Assembly (NCBI RefSeq): GCF_028550435.1
Contig: NZ_JAQQKV010000001.1
Coordinates: forward strand, 124,001-188,000
Reading direction: 5' to 3'
DNA: 64,000 nt
DNA from: Asticcacaulis machinosus
Lineage (GTDB): Bacteria > Pseudomonadota > Alphaproteobacteria > Caulobacterales > Caulobacteraceae
Shown: positions 37,424 through 47,415 of the stretch, piece by piece
Layout: each line of letters opens with the position of its first letter
Numbering within the stretch: the stretch's first letter is position 1
Notes under the pieces: model-generated
Told to the model about the DNA's origin: nothing
What the model saw: the letters and a program-made list of their open reading frames with translations, nothing else
The model's database searches: none
Translations under genes and position numbers: made by a program

Positions 37424-37465
37424 AAAAAAGACCGTGAGAAAATTGAATTTCTCACGGTCTTTTTT
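37424..37465. terminator. Bactofilin terminator
   Basis: Perfect 18-nt arms at 37424-37441 and 37448-37465 around ATTGAA; core GACCGTGAGAAA/TTTCTCACGGTC with A-run and T-run on either side. It lies 27 bp after the bactofilin stop. Confidence 0.9.
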
Positions 37466-37491
37466 ATATATCAGTAGATTATTCTGATAAC

Positions 37492-38058
37492 TTAGTAAGA
37501 TGGTTTAAGATCTGACAAGGCGTTCATATCATAGCTGCTTAGTGACGGTGTGCCGTAGTCAGCTGCGGTTGCATACTGGGCTGCGGGTTGAACCGGAGCG
37601 GGGGCGGCATGAACGGTTTCAGGACGTGCGCGTGATTGCAGGCAGCGACCTACGAAATAAGCACCGACGTCGATCGACAACTGTTCGTGGGTAATGTCGC
37701 CTTCGACATAGGCCGTTGCCGATAGGCGGACCTGCTTACCCGAAATGCCGCCAACGACACGGCCGCGGATTTCGATGGTTTCGGCTTCAATCGAGCCTTC
37801 GACATTGCCAGCTTCGCCGACGACCAGATGCCCCGCCTTCACATCGCCGCGAACGGTGCCCTCTAAGTGCAGGTCGCCGGTGCCGGTAATATTGCCTTCG
37901 ATGATCAGGGTCGACGATAATACAGAACCGACCTTTGGCGCAGGCGCCATCACCGGCGCTGATTTCGATGAATTCATATTGACCGAGTTGAGGTCAAGCG
38001 GCGGAGCCACAGCCGCTTCGGGTTTTTCAACACGGGTTGGTTTAGTTTTGTTGAACAT
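37492..38058 (-). CDS. bacA: Bactofilin (BacA-like)
   Basis: Cytoskeletal protein that polymerises without nucleotide. In stalked relatives BacA positions cell-wall enzymes at the stalk base. 188 aa: disordered proline-rich N-terminus (1-45), a central beta-helical bactofilin domain with repeats such as GTVRGDVKAGHLVVGEAGNVEGSIEA split over short strands, and a disordered C-terminal tail. ATG 38058 lies 17 bp inside the upstream M23 peptidase gene, so the two are translationally coupled, suggesting the filament directly organises that hydrolase. Confidence 0.94.
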   Translation of the reverse strand: MFNKTKPTRVEKPEAAVAPPLDLNSVNMNSSKSAPVMAPAPKVGSVLSSTLIIEGNITGTGDLHLEGTVRGDVKAGHLVVGEAGNVEGSIEAETIEIRGRVVGGISGKQVRLSATAYVEGDITHEQLSIDVGAYFVGRCLQSRARPETVHAAPAPVQPAAQYATAADYGTPSLSSYDMNALSDLKPSY

Positions 38059-39184
38059 AATCTCCAGCCTTTACAAAGCGTGCAGGGTTTTGAGGACGAC
38101 CATTGAGCCACACTTCGTAATGAAGATGCACGCCGGTCGAGCGACCAGTAGAACCCATTGCCCCCAGTCTTTGACCGACCGCCACACGTTGGCCGGTACG
38201 TACAGACAGGGACTGCATATGGGCGTATCGAGTTTTAAATCCATTGCCGTGGTCGATTTCGACCGCGTTCCCGTAGCCACTGCGCACACCTGAAAACGAA
38301 ACTATGCCAGGTGCCGATGAGTAGATCGGGGTAAGGTAGGGGCCTGCAAAATCGAGGCCAAGATGGCTTTTGGGACGTCCCGTAAAGGGATCGAAGCGCA
38401 CGCCAAAGCCAGACGTCGTGCGAATATTGTAGGCGGGGCGATTAAACGGCAGGGTTTCAGAAGATTTTTGCAGGCCGCGCATATCATTGAGATTGATCGC
38501 TGCATTACGGATGCGTGACGCGAAGCCTTCGTCGACATCAAGATATTGGGCCAGTTCCTTGGAGTCTTTGGCTTCAAGCAGTGGGTTGGCGCTCGATCCA
38601 CCCTGCGCATAGGCGGCCGGATTAAGTCCAGCCAGACGGAAGGCAAGTCTTAAGCGTTCGGCACGGGATTTGGCAAAATTCTCAGCCTTACCCACCATGC
38701 GTTCCTGCTCGGCGCGGACGGCATAGATACGCTCAATGGGCGGCAGGGCTTCATCAACGGCTGCCGGAGATAGGGTGGCAGAAGCGCCGGGTACGTTTTT
38801 GAAATCTTTCAGAATATGGATCAATGCGCCATGACGCTTTTCAACGGTTGACGCCAGTTCATCAAGCGATCCTGACGCTTGGGTCAGTTGCTTGGTGGCG
38901 CTGTCTAGGCGAGCCTGCCGATCGGCCACCCAGCGCTCGGACTGAGCCTTCATCATGCTGATTTGCCGCTCAGATGCGCTTTCTGACAGGGCGATGAACG
39001 CTACAGCCCCCGTGGATATGGCAAGCCATGTCACAACGACCGAAGCCAGAACCGTGAAACCAAATTGCTTGCCTGAGCTTAGGACATAGCCACGGGTTTC
39101 GCCTCCTGAGCGAATATAGAGATGACGCTCAGGGAATGTTTGTTCCAGTACGTCACGAAGGCGTCCAAAGCTTTTCTTACTCAT
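38042..39184 (-). CDS. Membrane-anchored M23 (LytM-type) endopeptidase
   Basis: 380 aa from ATG 39184 (GTG 39196 also possible). A short cytoplasmic N-terminus precedes one membrane helix (about 45-70), then a periplasmic coiled coil (about 75-190), and a C-terminal LytM domain with zinc ligands in HLGLDFA and HLHYEV; GFGVRFDPFTGRPKSHLG is a typical entry to it. All M23 ligands appear present, so it should cut peptide cross-links. Domain plan and position beside bacA match LmdC of Hyphomonas and similar stalk/bud-linked hydrolases. A CtrA-type box lies just upstream. Confidence 0.9.
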   Translation of the reverse strand: MSKKSFGRLRDVLEQTFPERHLYIRSGGETRGYVLSSGKQFGFTVLASVVVTWLAISTGAVAFIALSESASERQISMMKAQSERWVADRQARLDSATKQLTQASGSLDELASTVEKRHGALIHILKDFKNVPGASATLSPAAVDEALPPIERIYAVRAEQERMVGKAENFAKSRAERLRLAFRLAGLNPAAYAQGGSSANPLLEAKDSKELAQYLDVDEGFASRIRNAAINLNDMRGLQKSSETLPFNRPAYNIRTTSGFGVRFDPFTGRPKSHLGLDFAGPYLTPIYSSAPGIVSFSGVRSGYGNAVEIDHGNGFKTRYAHMQSLSVRTGQRVAVGQRLGAMGSTGRSTGVHLHYEVWLNGRPQNPARFVKAGDYVQQN

Positions 39185-39208
39185 CACCGCCAGCACCCGA
39201 TAGCTTGG

Positions 39209-39224
39209 TTAACTATGCCTTAAC
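39209..39224. promoter_or_regulatory. Candidate CtrA-binding site upstream of M23-bactofilin pair
   Basis: TTAACTATGCCTTAAC fits the full CtrA box TTAA-N7-TTAAC, about 25 bp upstream of the M23 start codon. It is the only perfect TTAA-N7-TTAA site I found between genes in this window. CtrA is the master cell-cycle regulator of Caulobacterales; activation or repression cannot be told from sequence. Confidence 0.5.
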
Positions 39225-39386
39225 ATCGCCATTGCGCAAGACCATAAATCCGCGTTTCTTTGGCTTTGGATGAAATTTTATCCAAAACTGTCTGAAATTA
39301 AGGAATTTATGTCAGTTCTGTGATGTTTCGTCCCGTTTTAGGAAGACTGTGCCTTGGGTATCAAAATCGGTGCCGCAGGATGACTG

Positions 39387-39878
39387 TCAGGATTTGAAGC
39401 CTTTCAGGGCCAATAATACCTCGGCGGCATGGCCGCTAACTTTTACGTTGCGCCACGCTTTGCGTACCATGCCATTCGGATCGATCAGGAAGGTTGCGCG
39501 CTCCGTGCCCATATATTTTTTGCCGTAAAGCGTCTTTTCGGCCCACAGACCATAGGCCTGAATGGTTTCGGTGCTTTCATCGGCCAGAAGCTCAAGATCA
39601 AGGTCGAACTTTTTGATAAAATTGGCATGTTTCTTAAGGCTGTCTTTTGAAATGCCGTAAAGGGCGGTATCCAGAGTCTTGAACTCGCCCGCCAGATCTG
39701 AAAACTCCTGCGCCTCAATCGTGCAGCCTTCGGTATTGTCCTTGGGGTAAAAAAACAGGACAACCCACTGCCCGTTAAGTTCGCGCAGGGTAACCTCGCC
39801 GCCCTTTGAAGAGGGCAGAGTGAAATCCGGCGCACTAAAAGGTTCAAATTCGTTTTGATTTATTTGTGCTTTTGCCAT
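39387..39878 (-). CDS. bcp: Thioredoxin-dependent peroxiredoxin, Bcp type
   Basis: Reduces hydrogen peroxide and alkyl hydroperoxides. 163 aa with APDFTLPSSKGG, the FFYPKDNTEGCTIEA active site and GTERATFLIDPNG. The peroxidatic Cys is the only cysteine: the resolving Cys that E. coli Bcp has five residues later is Gln here (CTIEAQ). It therefore acts as a 1-Cys enzyme. ATG 39878, with AAAGG 7 nt upstream. Divergent from the AsmA-like gene. Confidence 0.95.
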   Translation of the reverse strand: MAKAQINQNEFEPFSAPDFTLPSSKGGEVTLRELNGQWVVLFFYPKDNTEGCTIEAQEFSDLAGEFKTLDTALYGISKDSLKKHANFIKKFDLDLELLADESTETIQAYGLWAEKTLYGKKYMGTERATFLIDPNGMVRKAWRNVKVSGHAAEVLLALKGFKS

Positions 39879-40020
39879 GACATAGCCTTTATGGATGCGT
39901 AAGGATGAGATAATCGATTCAGGTACGTTTGTGTGCCAAATTGGTTCTGCTGACACCCCTAAACTTTTAAAAAATTCTCGCCGCAGGGTTCTGCTGATTA
40001 CTCGTGAAGTTTCTAGTTTA

Positions 40021-43000
40021 ATGTACCCGATAACCCGCCTGGTGAGACAGCGCTGGCGGTTAAGTCTGGCTGTCCTGTCGGGCCTGTGCCTGATTGCCGG
40101 GGGACTACGGATTTATTCGGCACCGGTGAGGCTGGATAACCTCAGGCCGATCATCATTTCGCGGCTGGAAGAGACCTTGCCCGGCCATGAGGCCGATATA
40201 GGTCACATGGATCTGGTGTGGTTTCACGATGCCAATGCTTTAGGTTGGCGCTTTGAAGGCCTGACGGTTCGGGATCGTCAGAAGCGTGTTGTGGCCTCGG
40301 CTAAATCCTTAGAAGCGGCGCTTGCGATCGACAGCTTGTTTGCCTTACATATTGCCCCCGCGCGCCTTACGGCGAAGGACTTTTTTCTGGCGGCGACAGT
40401 GTCCGAGCGTGGGCGTTATGAGTTGGGGTATGAGGCCAGAGGCGCGCCCCAAACACGTGGGGGTGTGGCGCTTGACCGGCTGTTTCGTGAACTGGTCGGG
40501 CCGGAAAAGCTGGGCTCACCCATAAGTTATACGCGTCAGTTTGCCTTGCGGAATGGCCGCCTTGATATGCGTCAGGTCAATTCTAATCTGGCCTGGACGG
40601 CGGATATTGGCAGCATCGACTACACCAAGCACAAAGGGCGGATACGTGCCAATCTGGCACTATCGATTAAAAGTGGTAATCAAATATCAAACCTTAGTGC
40701 GCAGGCCACCGCAACCGAAGGACTAAAAACGGCAGCTATTGAGGCGCGTATCCGCAATCTGATTCCCTCGGAAGTCTTTCCGTCAGTCGGTCTGACCCGA
40801 CCGATGGCGGGGTTTCATGCGCCGGTAAATGGCACTGGAACTCTGAAATACAGCGCCCGACATGGCTTTGAGACGACGGATCTCGATATCTCTGCCGGCA
40901 AGGGTTATTACGATTTTGGAAAATCAAAACAGTCGTTTGAGGCTTTGAATGTCGTGGCGACCTATGCCCGGCGCACGAAACGCATCGACTTCAAACGCTT
41001 TCGCGTGGTGTCGCCATTGCTGGAAGCGGATTTATTCGGCCATGTCAAAATCTGGCCGTCTGATGCAAAAATTGGCCGGAAACTGCTGATTGATTTTGAT
41101 TTCAAGGGGCCTAAGGCTACGGGCAAACTGGCCGATGATTTCCGGGCTCAGACTCTGAATGATGTCCATTTCACCGGCGCCTATTCACCGGATACGCGTG
41201 AGCTGTTTATCAAATCCGGCCGTGGCCGTCTGGAGAAAGCCGTGGTCACCACCAAGGGGCGGCTTTATGCGGACGATAAGGGGCTTGGGGCCAATTTAAC
41301 GGCCAGAATCGACGGTGATTTTACCAAGGAAACCGTTTTTGCGTTCTGGCCCGAAGGCCTTACCCGTGAAATGCGGCTGAACCTGATCGACCGCATTAAG
41401 GTCGGCACCTTGTCCAATGCCGATTTTACCTTATCGGCGCCGCCCGGTTATCTGACGGCTGATAATTTGCGCAATGAGGATTTGCGGCTCGATTTTGATT
41501 TTCGGGATGCGACGATCGAATTTGATCCGCGTCTTAAAGACGGAACGGGTCTTAAAGGTCACGCTGTGCTAATGGGCAGCCGGTTTGATCTGGATGTCGA
41601 ATCCGGCTGGCTGGATAAGGCCGCAATCACGGACGGTCAGGTGCTGGTGCCGAGTTTTCACTCCAGTCGCTCTGGCAAGGGCAGCCTGACTCACATCTGG
41701 ATTAAGGCACGTGCCGATGCGGTCGATGTGATCGAAGCGGTTGATCCAATTGCCGGGGGCGATCTGGCTGAAAACGGCCTTAACCGTGAGCGTCTGGGGG
41801 GGAAGGCAGATGTGCGCGTTGATATCCGTTTCCCGACCTTTCAGAACCTGAGTTCAGACACGTTTGATCTGACCTTCAATGCCGACCTGACCGATGCGTC
41901 TTTGAAGCAGGCGGCGCTGGGGTGGGATCTGACGAATGCGACGATCAGTGTGGACGGCGATTTACGCGCCAACCGGATTGTTGCGTCGGGGCCAGCGCTG
42001 CTTGGCCCGTACCGAGGCGAAATCGCCTACCACACGGCCTTTACCAAAACCGACCCTAAAGTGGCTTTCAAAGGTCAGTTTGATGCTGAGCCGTTTGGCG
42101 GGGCGCCGGATAAGCCGGTGCCGATTGAGGGCGAGTTTATCCTGACGGGTGGGGGCGATGAGGGCACGCAAGGTTCCGGTCACATACGTTCCGGCATATT
42201 TGACGGCGATGTGGCGTGGGAAGGCACGGATGAACGCCCGAACCATGTGACGATCCGTGGCGAAACGGATGCCAAGGGCATGGCGGCGCAAGGTCTGCCA
42301 TTCATTCAGCATCTGGGGGCCAAAGTGCCGACACAGGTATCGCTGATACGATCCGGGGATATCTGGAGCGGGGAAATTCAGGCGCAGGCTTTTTCCGGCG
42401 ATCTGGCCTACATTGAAGGCGCAAAGCCGCGACTGGTTTATCAGTCGGTTATCACGCCTGATGAGGCCCGCGAACTGGGCCTGAATGGATTGCCGCTGTT
42501 TAGAACGCAACGGCGGCTTAGCCTTAATATCGGGCTTGACGACCAAACGCGTGAGGCGCTCATCCGGGTTGATCAGTTTGAGGCAAAGCTCGGTTGGGCC
42601 AAGCGTGACGCCAGTAACGATATTGCCCGCACGCTGACCGCCAAAATCGCGCCGCAGGATTGGGTATCGCTTGGGCTACCCGAAGCCTTTTTCAAGCCCG
42701 CTGAAACCATCGATGCCAAGGCTCAGTGGTTGCAAACGGGCGCGGCTATGAGCGGGCAGATCGATCTGAAAGGGCATATTATCGACTTTACGGTGCCAGA
42801 TAATATTGTCGGCTCGAACGGTTATCAGGCCCAGATACGCACCCGCGTCAATGATGGGCTTTTGACGTTGCTGGGCTATACCCATGATCGTCTGACCCTG
42901 ACGGGGCAGGCCGATGTGGTCACCAGCCTTTACCGGCGCGGTGACCGCAATGTAACCGTGGTCAATGTCTATGCTCAGGACGCCGAGCTTAAGGTGTTGG

Positions 43001-44178
43001 GTAGCGACTGGGTTAAGCCCGCGGGTGAAGCTGCCGATTTCGCCTTTGAGATTGATGATAAAGGGGCTGGGCAAGGTATGAACATCGCACGCATCTATGG
43101 CAACGGAGCGTCGGTAAAGCTTGAGGGGCGGGCTTCATTAGACGGTGACGGTAAAATTGAATTTGCTGATCTGTCAGAGGTTTATCTGAAAAACTTCGCT
43201 GAGGGTTCCGCTAAATATTATGAAGCGTCGCAGGGCGGGCCAAGATTGATATCGGCAAGCGGCCGTTACTTTGACCTGCGCCCCTGGCTTATACCGAAGG
43301 CCAAAGACCAAGCCCCGGTCATAGTGGCCGATATTCCCCACGATCAGCCGACTGTGGAGCCATCCCCGCCATCTCCGGCAGTGCCGACGCGTCTGGTGGC
43401 AGATGTGCAGACTCTGAAACTGTCGCGGGACGGTGCGTTTCATGACGTGAAAATCAATCTGGATTGGGACGGCGGCAATGGTCTTGACGGAGCGCTGACC
43501 GCCAGGACAGCCAACAACAGTGTCATTCGGTTTGAAGCAGAGGCAAATGCGGCGCAACAGCCGGCCTACAGTCGCTTTGAGGGCACGCTTGCTGATACCG
43601 GCGATGCCCTGAAAACGGCCTTTGCGACCTCGCAGGTTCATCATGGCGAAACCGAAATCAAGGGGGTATTTACCCGCGGTCAGGTCGATGCCACGATCAG
43701 CGGTGAGCACATTCAGGTGCGTCAGATCCCTATACTGGCGCAATTGCTGACGGTGGGGTCATTGCAGGGGCTGGCCAACACCCTGACTGGCGAAGGTATT
43801 ACCTTTGATGAGTATGAGTTGCCTGTGCGCTACCGCACGCGTGACCAGCTTTTGTTCATCAAGGACGGCTACGCCAAGGGCGAGGCGGTTGGGATAAATG
43901 TCTGGGGCACGTTCGATCGCGATAATAACTATATCGACTATCGTGGCAGCCTGCTGCCGGTCTATGCCGTCAATTCCATGTTCGGGGACGTGGCGAAAAA
44001 GGGGCAGGGGCTGGTCGGCCTCAGATACCGCGTCCGGGGGCGGCCACCAACGCCGCAGGTCGAGGTCGATCCGTTCTCGCTGGTCATACCGGGCTTCTTG
44101 CGGCAGTGGTTTGATAAGGATTTTGAAGACGAAATCCCACCGCTGGATTTGCCAGACGCACGCAAAAGCAAGGATTAG
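40021..44178 (+). CDS. Large AsmA-like protein (DUF3971 / YhdP-type)
   Basis: 1385 aa. One N-terminal membrane helix (LAVLSGLCLIAGGLRIYS), then a very long periplasmic region rich in beta strands (AsmA/DUF3971 repeats). The C-terminal AsmA-like domain ends VIPGFLRQWFD with SGEHIQVRQIPILAQLLTV upstream. YhdP-type proteins are bridge-like lipid-transfer proteins that span the periplasm and move phospholipids to the outer membrane. Start is uncertain: the frame is open back to ATG 39895, only 16 bp from the bcp start; ATG 40021 leaves room for promoters and places the helix at the N-terminus. Confidence 0.87.
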   Translation: MYPITRLVRQRWRLSLAVLSGLCLIAGGLRIYSAPVRLDNLRPIIISRLEETLPGHEADIGHMDLVWFHDANALGWRFEGLTVRDRQKRVVASAKSLEAALAIDSLFALHIAPARLTAKDFFLAATVSERGRYELGYEARGAPQTRGGVALDRLFRELVGPEKLGSPISYTRQFALRNGRLDMRQVNSNLAWTADIGSIDYTKHKGRIRANLALSIKSGNQISNLSAQATATEGLKTAAIEARIRNLIPSEVFPSVGLTRPMAGFHAPVNGTGTLKYSARHGFETTDLDISAGKGYYDFGKSKQSFEALNVVATYARRTKRIDFKRFRVVSPLLEADLFGHVKIWPSDAKIGRKLLIDFDFKGPKATGKLADDFRAQTLNDVHFTGAYSPDTRELFIKSGRGRLEKAVVTTKGRLYADDKGLGANLTARIDGDFTKETVFAFWPEGLTREMRLNLIDRIKVGTLSNADFTLSAPPGYLTADNLRNEDLRLDFDFRDATIEFDPRLKDGTGLKGHAVLMGSRFDLDVESGWLDKAAITDGQVLVPSFHSSRSGKGSLTHIWIKARADAVDVIEAVDPIAGGDLAENGLNRERLGGKADVRVDIRFPTFQNLSSDTFDLTFNADLTDASLKQAALGWDLTNATISVDGDLRANRIVASGPALLGPYRGEIAYHTAFTKTDPKVAFKGQFDAEPFGGAPDKPVPIEGEFILTGGGDEGTQGSGHIRSGIFDGDVAWEGTDERPNHVTIRGETDAKGMAAQGLPFIQHLGAKVPTQVSLIRSGDIWSGEIQAQAFSGDLAYIEGAKPRLVYQSVITPDEARELGLNGLPLFRTQRRLSLNIGLDDQTREALIRVDQFEAKLGWAKRDASNDIARTLTAKIAPQDWVSLGLPEAFFKPAETIDAKAQWLQTGAAMSGQIDLKGHIIDFTVPDNIVGSNGYQAQIRTRVNDGLLTLLGYTHDRLTLTGQADVVTSLYRRGDRNVTVVNVYAQDAELKVLGSDWVKPAGEAADFAFEIDDKGAGQGMNIARIYGNGASVKLEGRASLDGDGKIEFADLSEVYLKNFAEGSAKYYEASQGGPRLISASGRYFDLRPWLIPKAKDQAPVIVADIPHDQPTVEPSPPSPAVPTRLVADVQTLKLSRDGAFHDVKINLDWDGGNGLDGALTARTANNSVIRFEAEANAAQQPAYSRFEGTLADTGDALKTAFATSQVHHGETEIKGVFTRGQVDATISGEHIQVRQIPILAQLLTVGSLQGLANTLTGEGITFDEYELPVRYRTRDQLLFIKDGYAKGEAVGINVWGTFDRDNNYIDYRGSLLPVYAVNSMFGDVAKKGQGLVGLRYRVRGRPPTPQVEVDPFSLVIPGFLRQWFDKDFEDEIPPLDLPDARKSKD

Positions 44179-44189
44179 GCAGGTAAGGC

Positions 44190-44208
44190 TTGGGGGCATT
44201 GCCCCCAA
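44190..44208. repeat. Single G-rich hairpin related to the three-hairpin repeat
   Basis: TTGGGGGCATTGCCCCCAA, perfect arms around ATT, in the 45-bp gap between the convergent AsmA-like and tyrS genes. Same design (TTGGGG-C-NNN-G-CCCCAA) as the outer hairpins at 2454-2472 and 15168-15186. It may serve as terminator for both genes, though it has no T-run. Confidence 0.7.
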
Positions 44209-44223
44209 ACCGTGGAAATTTGA

Positions 44224-45483
44224 TTAGATCGGTTTTACCAGAATGATCTTCTTCTTACCCTGACTGATCTTGATGACGCCATCAGGATTGAGGTCGGCCA
44301 GAGTGATGTTCTGGTTGCCATCGGTGATGGCGATGTCATTGACCCGCAGACCACCGCCCTGAGCCAGACGACGGGCCTCGCCGTTGGATTGGGTAAGCCC
44401 GATCTGGGTCGTCAAGGCCGCCAGCATGATCCCGGCCTCAAGAGTTGCGTTTTCCACTTCGACGGTGGGCAGATCGGCAGACAATACACCTTGCTCAAAC
44501 GCCTTTTGGGCGGTATCGCGGGCGGTAGCGGCCGCCGCTTCGCCATGAACCATGCGGGTGGCGGCATCGGCCAGTATTTTCTTGGCTTCGTTGATTTCTG
44601 CGCCTTCCAGCTTTTCAAGGCGCGCGATTTCATCCATCGGCAGGTCGGTGAACAGGCGCATGAACTTACCGACATCGGCGTCTTCGGCATTGCGCCAGTA
44701 TTGCCAGTAATCGTAAGGGCTCAAAGCGTCAGCATTGAGCCACACAGCCCCGCCAACCGTCTTACCCATCTTGGCGCCTGATGCGGTCGTCAAAAGCGGC
44801 GTGGTAAGGCCAAAAGCTGCGGATTGATTGATCCGGCGCGTCAGTTCAACGCCATTGATAATATTGCCCCATTGATCAGAGCCGCCCATTTGCAGGACGC
44901 AGTTATAGTTCGCGTTCAGTTCGCGGAAATCGACCGCCTGCATCAGCATGTAGTTGAACTCTAAGAACGTCATCGGCTGCTCACGCTCTAAGCGCAGCTT
45001 GACCGAATCAAAGGTCAACATCCGGTTGATGGTGAAGTGCGTGCCGAATTTGCGCAGAAATTCGATGTAACCAAACCCTGACAGCCAGTCATCATTATTG
45101 ACCATGATGGCGTCGGTTTGACCGTCTCCAAAGGTCAGGAAGTTGTTGAACACGCTTTTGATGCCGTCCATGTTCGACTGGATCTGCTCGTCGGTCAAAA
45201 GCGGGCGTTGGGTGTCCTTAAAGGTCGGGTCACCGACCTTGGTGGTGCCGCCGCCCATGAGCACGATCGGCTTATTGCCGGTCTTTTGCAGCCAATAGAG
45301 CATCATGATCTGCACCAGATGGCCGGCATGAAGCGACGATGCCGTAGCGTCATAGCCGATATACCCCGTGATCGGCCCCGCAAGGAGGAGCGTATCAAGG
45401 GCCTCTGCGTCGGTGCACTGGTGGATGAAGCCACGCTCGCTCAGGACGCCCAGAAAATCGGATTTGAAGCTGGTTGCGGTCAT
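44224..45483 (-). CDS. tyrS: Tyrosyl-tRNA synthetase
   Basis: Class I synthetase. HIGH-type motif in [15 protein letters not shown]; tyrosine pocket [13 protein letters not shown] and [13 protein letters not shown]-type loop as AKMGKT; C-terminal S4-like RNA-binding domain ([17 protein letters not shown]). 419 aa, ATG 45483. It is divergent from anmK (104 bp) and convergent with the AsmA-like gene. Confidence 0.98.
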   Translation of the reverse strand: MTATSFKSDFLGVLSERGFIHQCTDAEALDTLLLAGPITGYIGYDATASSLHAGHLVQIMMLYWLQKTGNKPIVLMGGGTTKVGDPTFKDTQRPLLTDEQIQSNMDGIKSVFNNFLTFGDGQTDAIMVNNDDWLSGFGYIEFLRKFGTHFTINRMLTFDSVKLRLEREQPMTFLEFNYMLMQAVDFRELNANYNCVLQMGGSDQWGNIINGVELTRRINQSAAFGLTTPLLTTASGAKMGKTVGGAVWLNADALSPYDYWQYWRNAEDADVGKFMRLFTDLPMDEIARLEKLEGAEINEAKKILADAATRMVHGEAAAATARDTAQKAFEQGVLSADLPTVEVENATLEAGIMLAALTTQIGLTQSNGEARRLAQGGGLRVNDIAITDGNQNITLADLNPDGVIKISQGKKKIILVKPI

Positions 45484-45587
45484 ATCTCTATCGAATGGTT
45501 GGAGAAAAAGAGCGGGACTAATGAGCCTCGACCTTAAGGGAAAGGCGTCATAACATAGGCGCGCACGAAAACCATAGGGAGAATCGT

Positions 45588-46727
45588 ATGTCAGAGCTGA
45601 GTGTGTTTAAGGTTCTGGGCTTCATGACCGGCACATCTCTGGATGGCATAGATATGGCAGTGCTGCAGACCGATGGCGAGCAACGCTTGATCTTTGGGCC
45701 GTGGGCTGAGCGCCCTATGCCGCATGAAGTTCGCGCGGTGTTGCAAGCCACGGTTACGGCGGCGCTTAACTGGCCGCGCGGTGCGCCGGAGCCTGAAATT
45801 TTCAACGACGCCCGTAAGGTCATCACGGATTACCATTTTACGTCGGCTCAAGCGTTTCTGGCTGAACAGGGCATGAGTTTTGCCGATTTTGATCTGTTGG
45901 GCGTGCATGGACAGACGGTTCTCCACGAACGGCCCAAGGCGGGTGTGTCGGGGCGGACTGTGCAGCTATTTGATGGGCAGTCTTTTGCCGACATGACCGG
46001 CGTGCGGGTGGTCTCCGATTTTCGCATCGCTGATGTGGCCGCTGGCGGAGAGGGGGCGCCGCTGGCCCCGGTTTATCACCGGGCTTTGATGGCGCAGGCG
46101 GACCTAGACTTGCCCGTGGTCGTCGCCAATCTGGGCGGGGTCGCCAATATTACGGTCATTGATGAAGGCGGCGATATATCGGCTATGGATACCGGCCCGG
46201 CCAATGGCCTGATGGACCAATGGGTGCAAAAGCATGGCCGGGGGCACTATGATGCAGGTGGTGTGTGGGCAGCACTTGGGACGGTTGATCCGGCGCGGGT
46301 CACGGCCTATCTCAGTCATCCCTATTTTTCTGCTCATGCACCCAAATCGCTGGACCGTTATGATTTTACGCTGGCCGGGGTCGAGGGTTTAGGTTTCGAA
46401 GACGGTCTGGCGACTTTGTGCGAATTTACCCTGGAAAGTCTGCTTATGGGGATCAGGTTGTCGGGGTGCGCCCCCAAGGCCGTCATTCTGGCCGGTGGTG
46501 GTCGTCAAAATGCGTATCTGGTCAACAGATTACGTGCAGAATTTAATTCGCAAACCCAGCTTTATCTGTCCGAAGACCTCGGCTGGCGTGGTGGCGCAAT
46601 CGAGGCCGAAGCCTTTGCCTATATGGCCGTGCGCTCACTACGGTCGTTGCCGATCTCGTTCCCCACAACAACAGGTGTGTCTCAAGCGTTAACGGGCGGG
46701 CGGCTGAATATACCCTCCGCCCGCTAA
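45588..46727 (+). CDS. anmK: Anhydro-N-acetylmuramic acid kinase
   Basis: Phosphorylates 1,6-anhydro-MurNAc released by lytic transglycosylases to MurNAc-6-phosphate, recycling cell wall. ASKHA fold with [52 protein letters not shown] and a late GGGRQNAYL. 379 aa, ATG 45588 with GGGAG upstream. Ends 6 bp before the convergent hydrolase. Confidence 0.97.
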   Translation: MSELSVFKVLGFMTGTSLDGIDMAVLQTDGEQRLIFGPWAERPMPHEVRAVLQATVTAALNWPRGAPEPEIFNDARKVITDYHFTSAQAFLAEQGMSFADFDLLGVHGQTVLHERPKAGVSGRTVQLFDGQSFADMTGVRVVSDFRIADVAAGGEGAPLAPVYHRALMAQADLDLPVVVANLGGVANITVIDEGGDISAMDTGPANGLMDQWVQKHGRGHYDAGGVWAALGTVDPARVTAYLSHPYFSAHAPKSLDRYDFTLAGVEGLGFEDGLATLCEFTLESLLMGIRLSGCAPKAVILAGGGRQNAYLVNRLRAEFNSQTQLYLSEDLGWRGGAIEAEAFAYMAVRSLRSLPISFPTTTGVSQALTGGRLNIPSAR

Positions 46728-46733
46728 ATGTGC

Positions 46734-47378
46734 TCAGGCGTCCGACAAGCGTTTATCCAGGTAAGCCCCTACGCGCTGCTCGATTTCCGGCAATTGATCG
46801 ACCCAGAAGTGCGTCGCGTCTGGCACCAGTTCATGATCAATAACGATACCTTTTTGACTGCGCAGCTTGGCCACCACGCGGTCGACTTCGGCAGGGGGCA
46901 CGACACTGTCGTTGGCACCATTGACGAACAGACCTGACGCCGGGCAGGGGGCCAGAAAGCTGAAATCATAGGCATTGGTCGGCGGCGATACTGAAATAAA
47001 GCCATCGGTTTCGGGACGGCGCATCAAAAGCTGCATACCGATATAGGCGCCGAACGAATAGCCTGCGACCCAGAATTGCGCGGCTGTCGGGTTTTTGGCC
47101 TGCAGCCAGTCGAGGGCGGTAGCCGCATCGGCCAGTTCGCCAATGCCGGCATCAAATTCGCCCTGGGATTTGCCGACGCCGCGGAAATTAAAGCGCAGAA
47201 CCGAAAACCCGCGCGTCATGAACAGGTGGAACAATTGTACCGTGACCGGATTATTCATGTGGCCGCCCGCCTTGGGGTGCGGATGCAGGATGAGGGCGAT
47301 CGGGGCGTTTTCTGTTTTGCCTTGTGTGTAGCGGGCTTCGATACGACCTGCGGCTCCGGCCAGAATGACTTCGGGCAT
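46734..47378 (-). CDS. Alpha/beta hydrolase (CocE/YsgA-like, small)
   Basis: 214 aa. N-terminal HPHPKAGGHMNNPV, RFNFRGVGKSQGEFD, nucleophile elbow GYSFGAY, acid in GANDSVVPPAEVD and His in DATHFW give a full Ser-Asp-His triad. Resembles the many alphaproteobacterial putative alpha/beta hydrolases with HPHP motif; substrate unknown, no signal peptide. ATG 47378 with GAGGTG 7 nt upstream; an earlier in-frame start at 47564 would overlap the iscR promoter region and is rejected. Confidence 0.88.
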   Translation of the reverse strand: MPEVILAGAAGRIEARYTQGKTENAPIALILHPHPKAGGHMNNPVTVQLFHLFMTRGFSVLRFNFRGVGKSQGEFDAGIGELADAATALDWLQAKNPTAAQFWVAGYSFGAYIGMQLLMRRPETDGFISVSPPTNAYDFSFLAPCPASGLFVNGANDSVVPPAEVDRVVAKLRSQKGIVIDHELVPDATHFWVDQLPEIEQRVGAYLDKRLSDA

Positions 47379-47415
47379 TAATTCACCTCTGTAAGAATTT
47401 TGACGGCTAAATAAC

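Noticed and set aside
39895-40020. N-terminal extension of the AsmA-like protein
   Set aside because: It would leave only 16 bp between divergent start codons and adds sequence unlike a membrane-anchored N-terminus.
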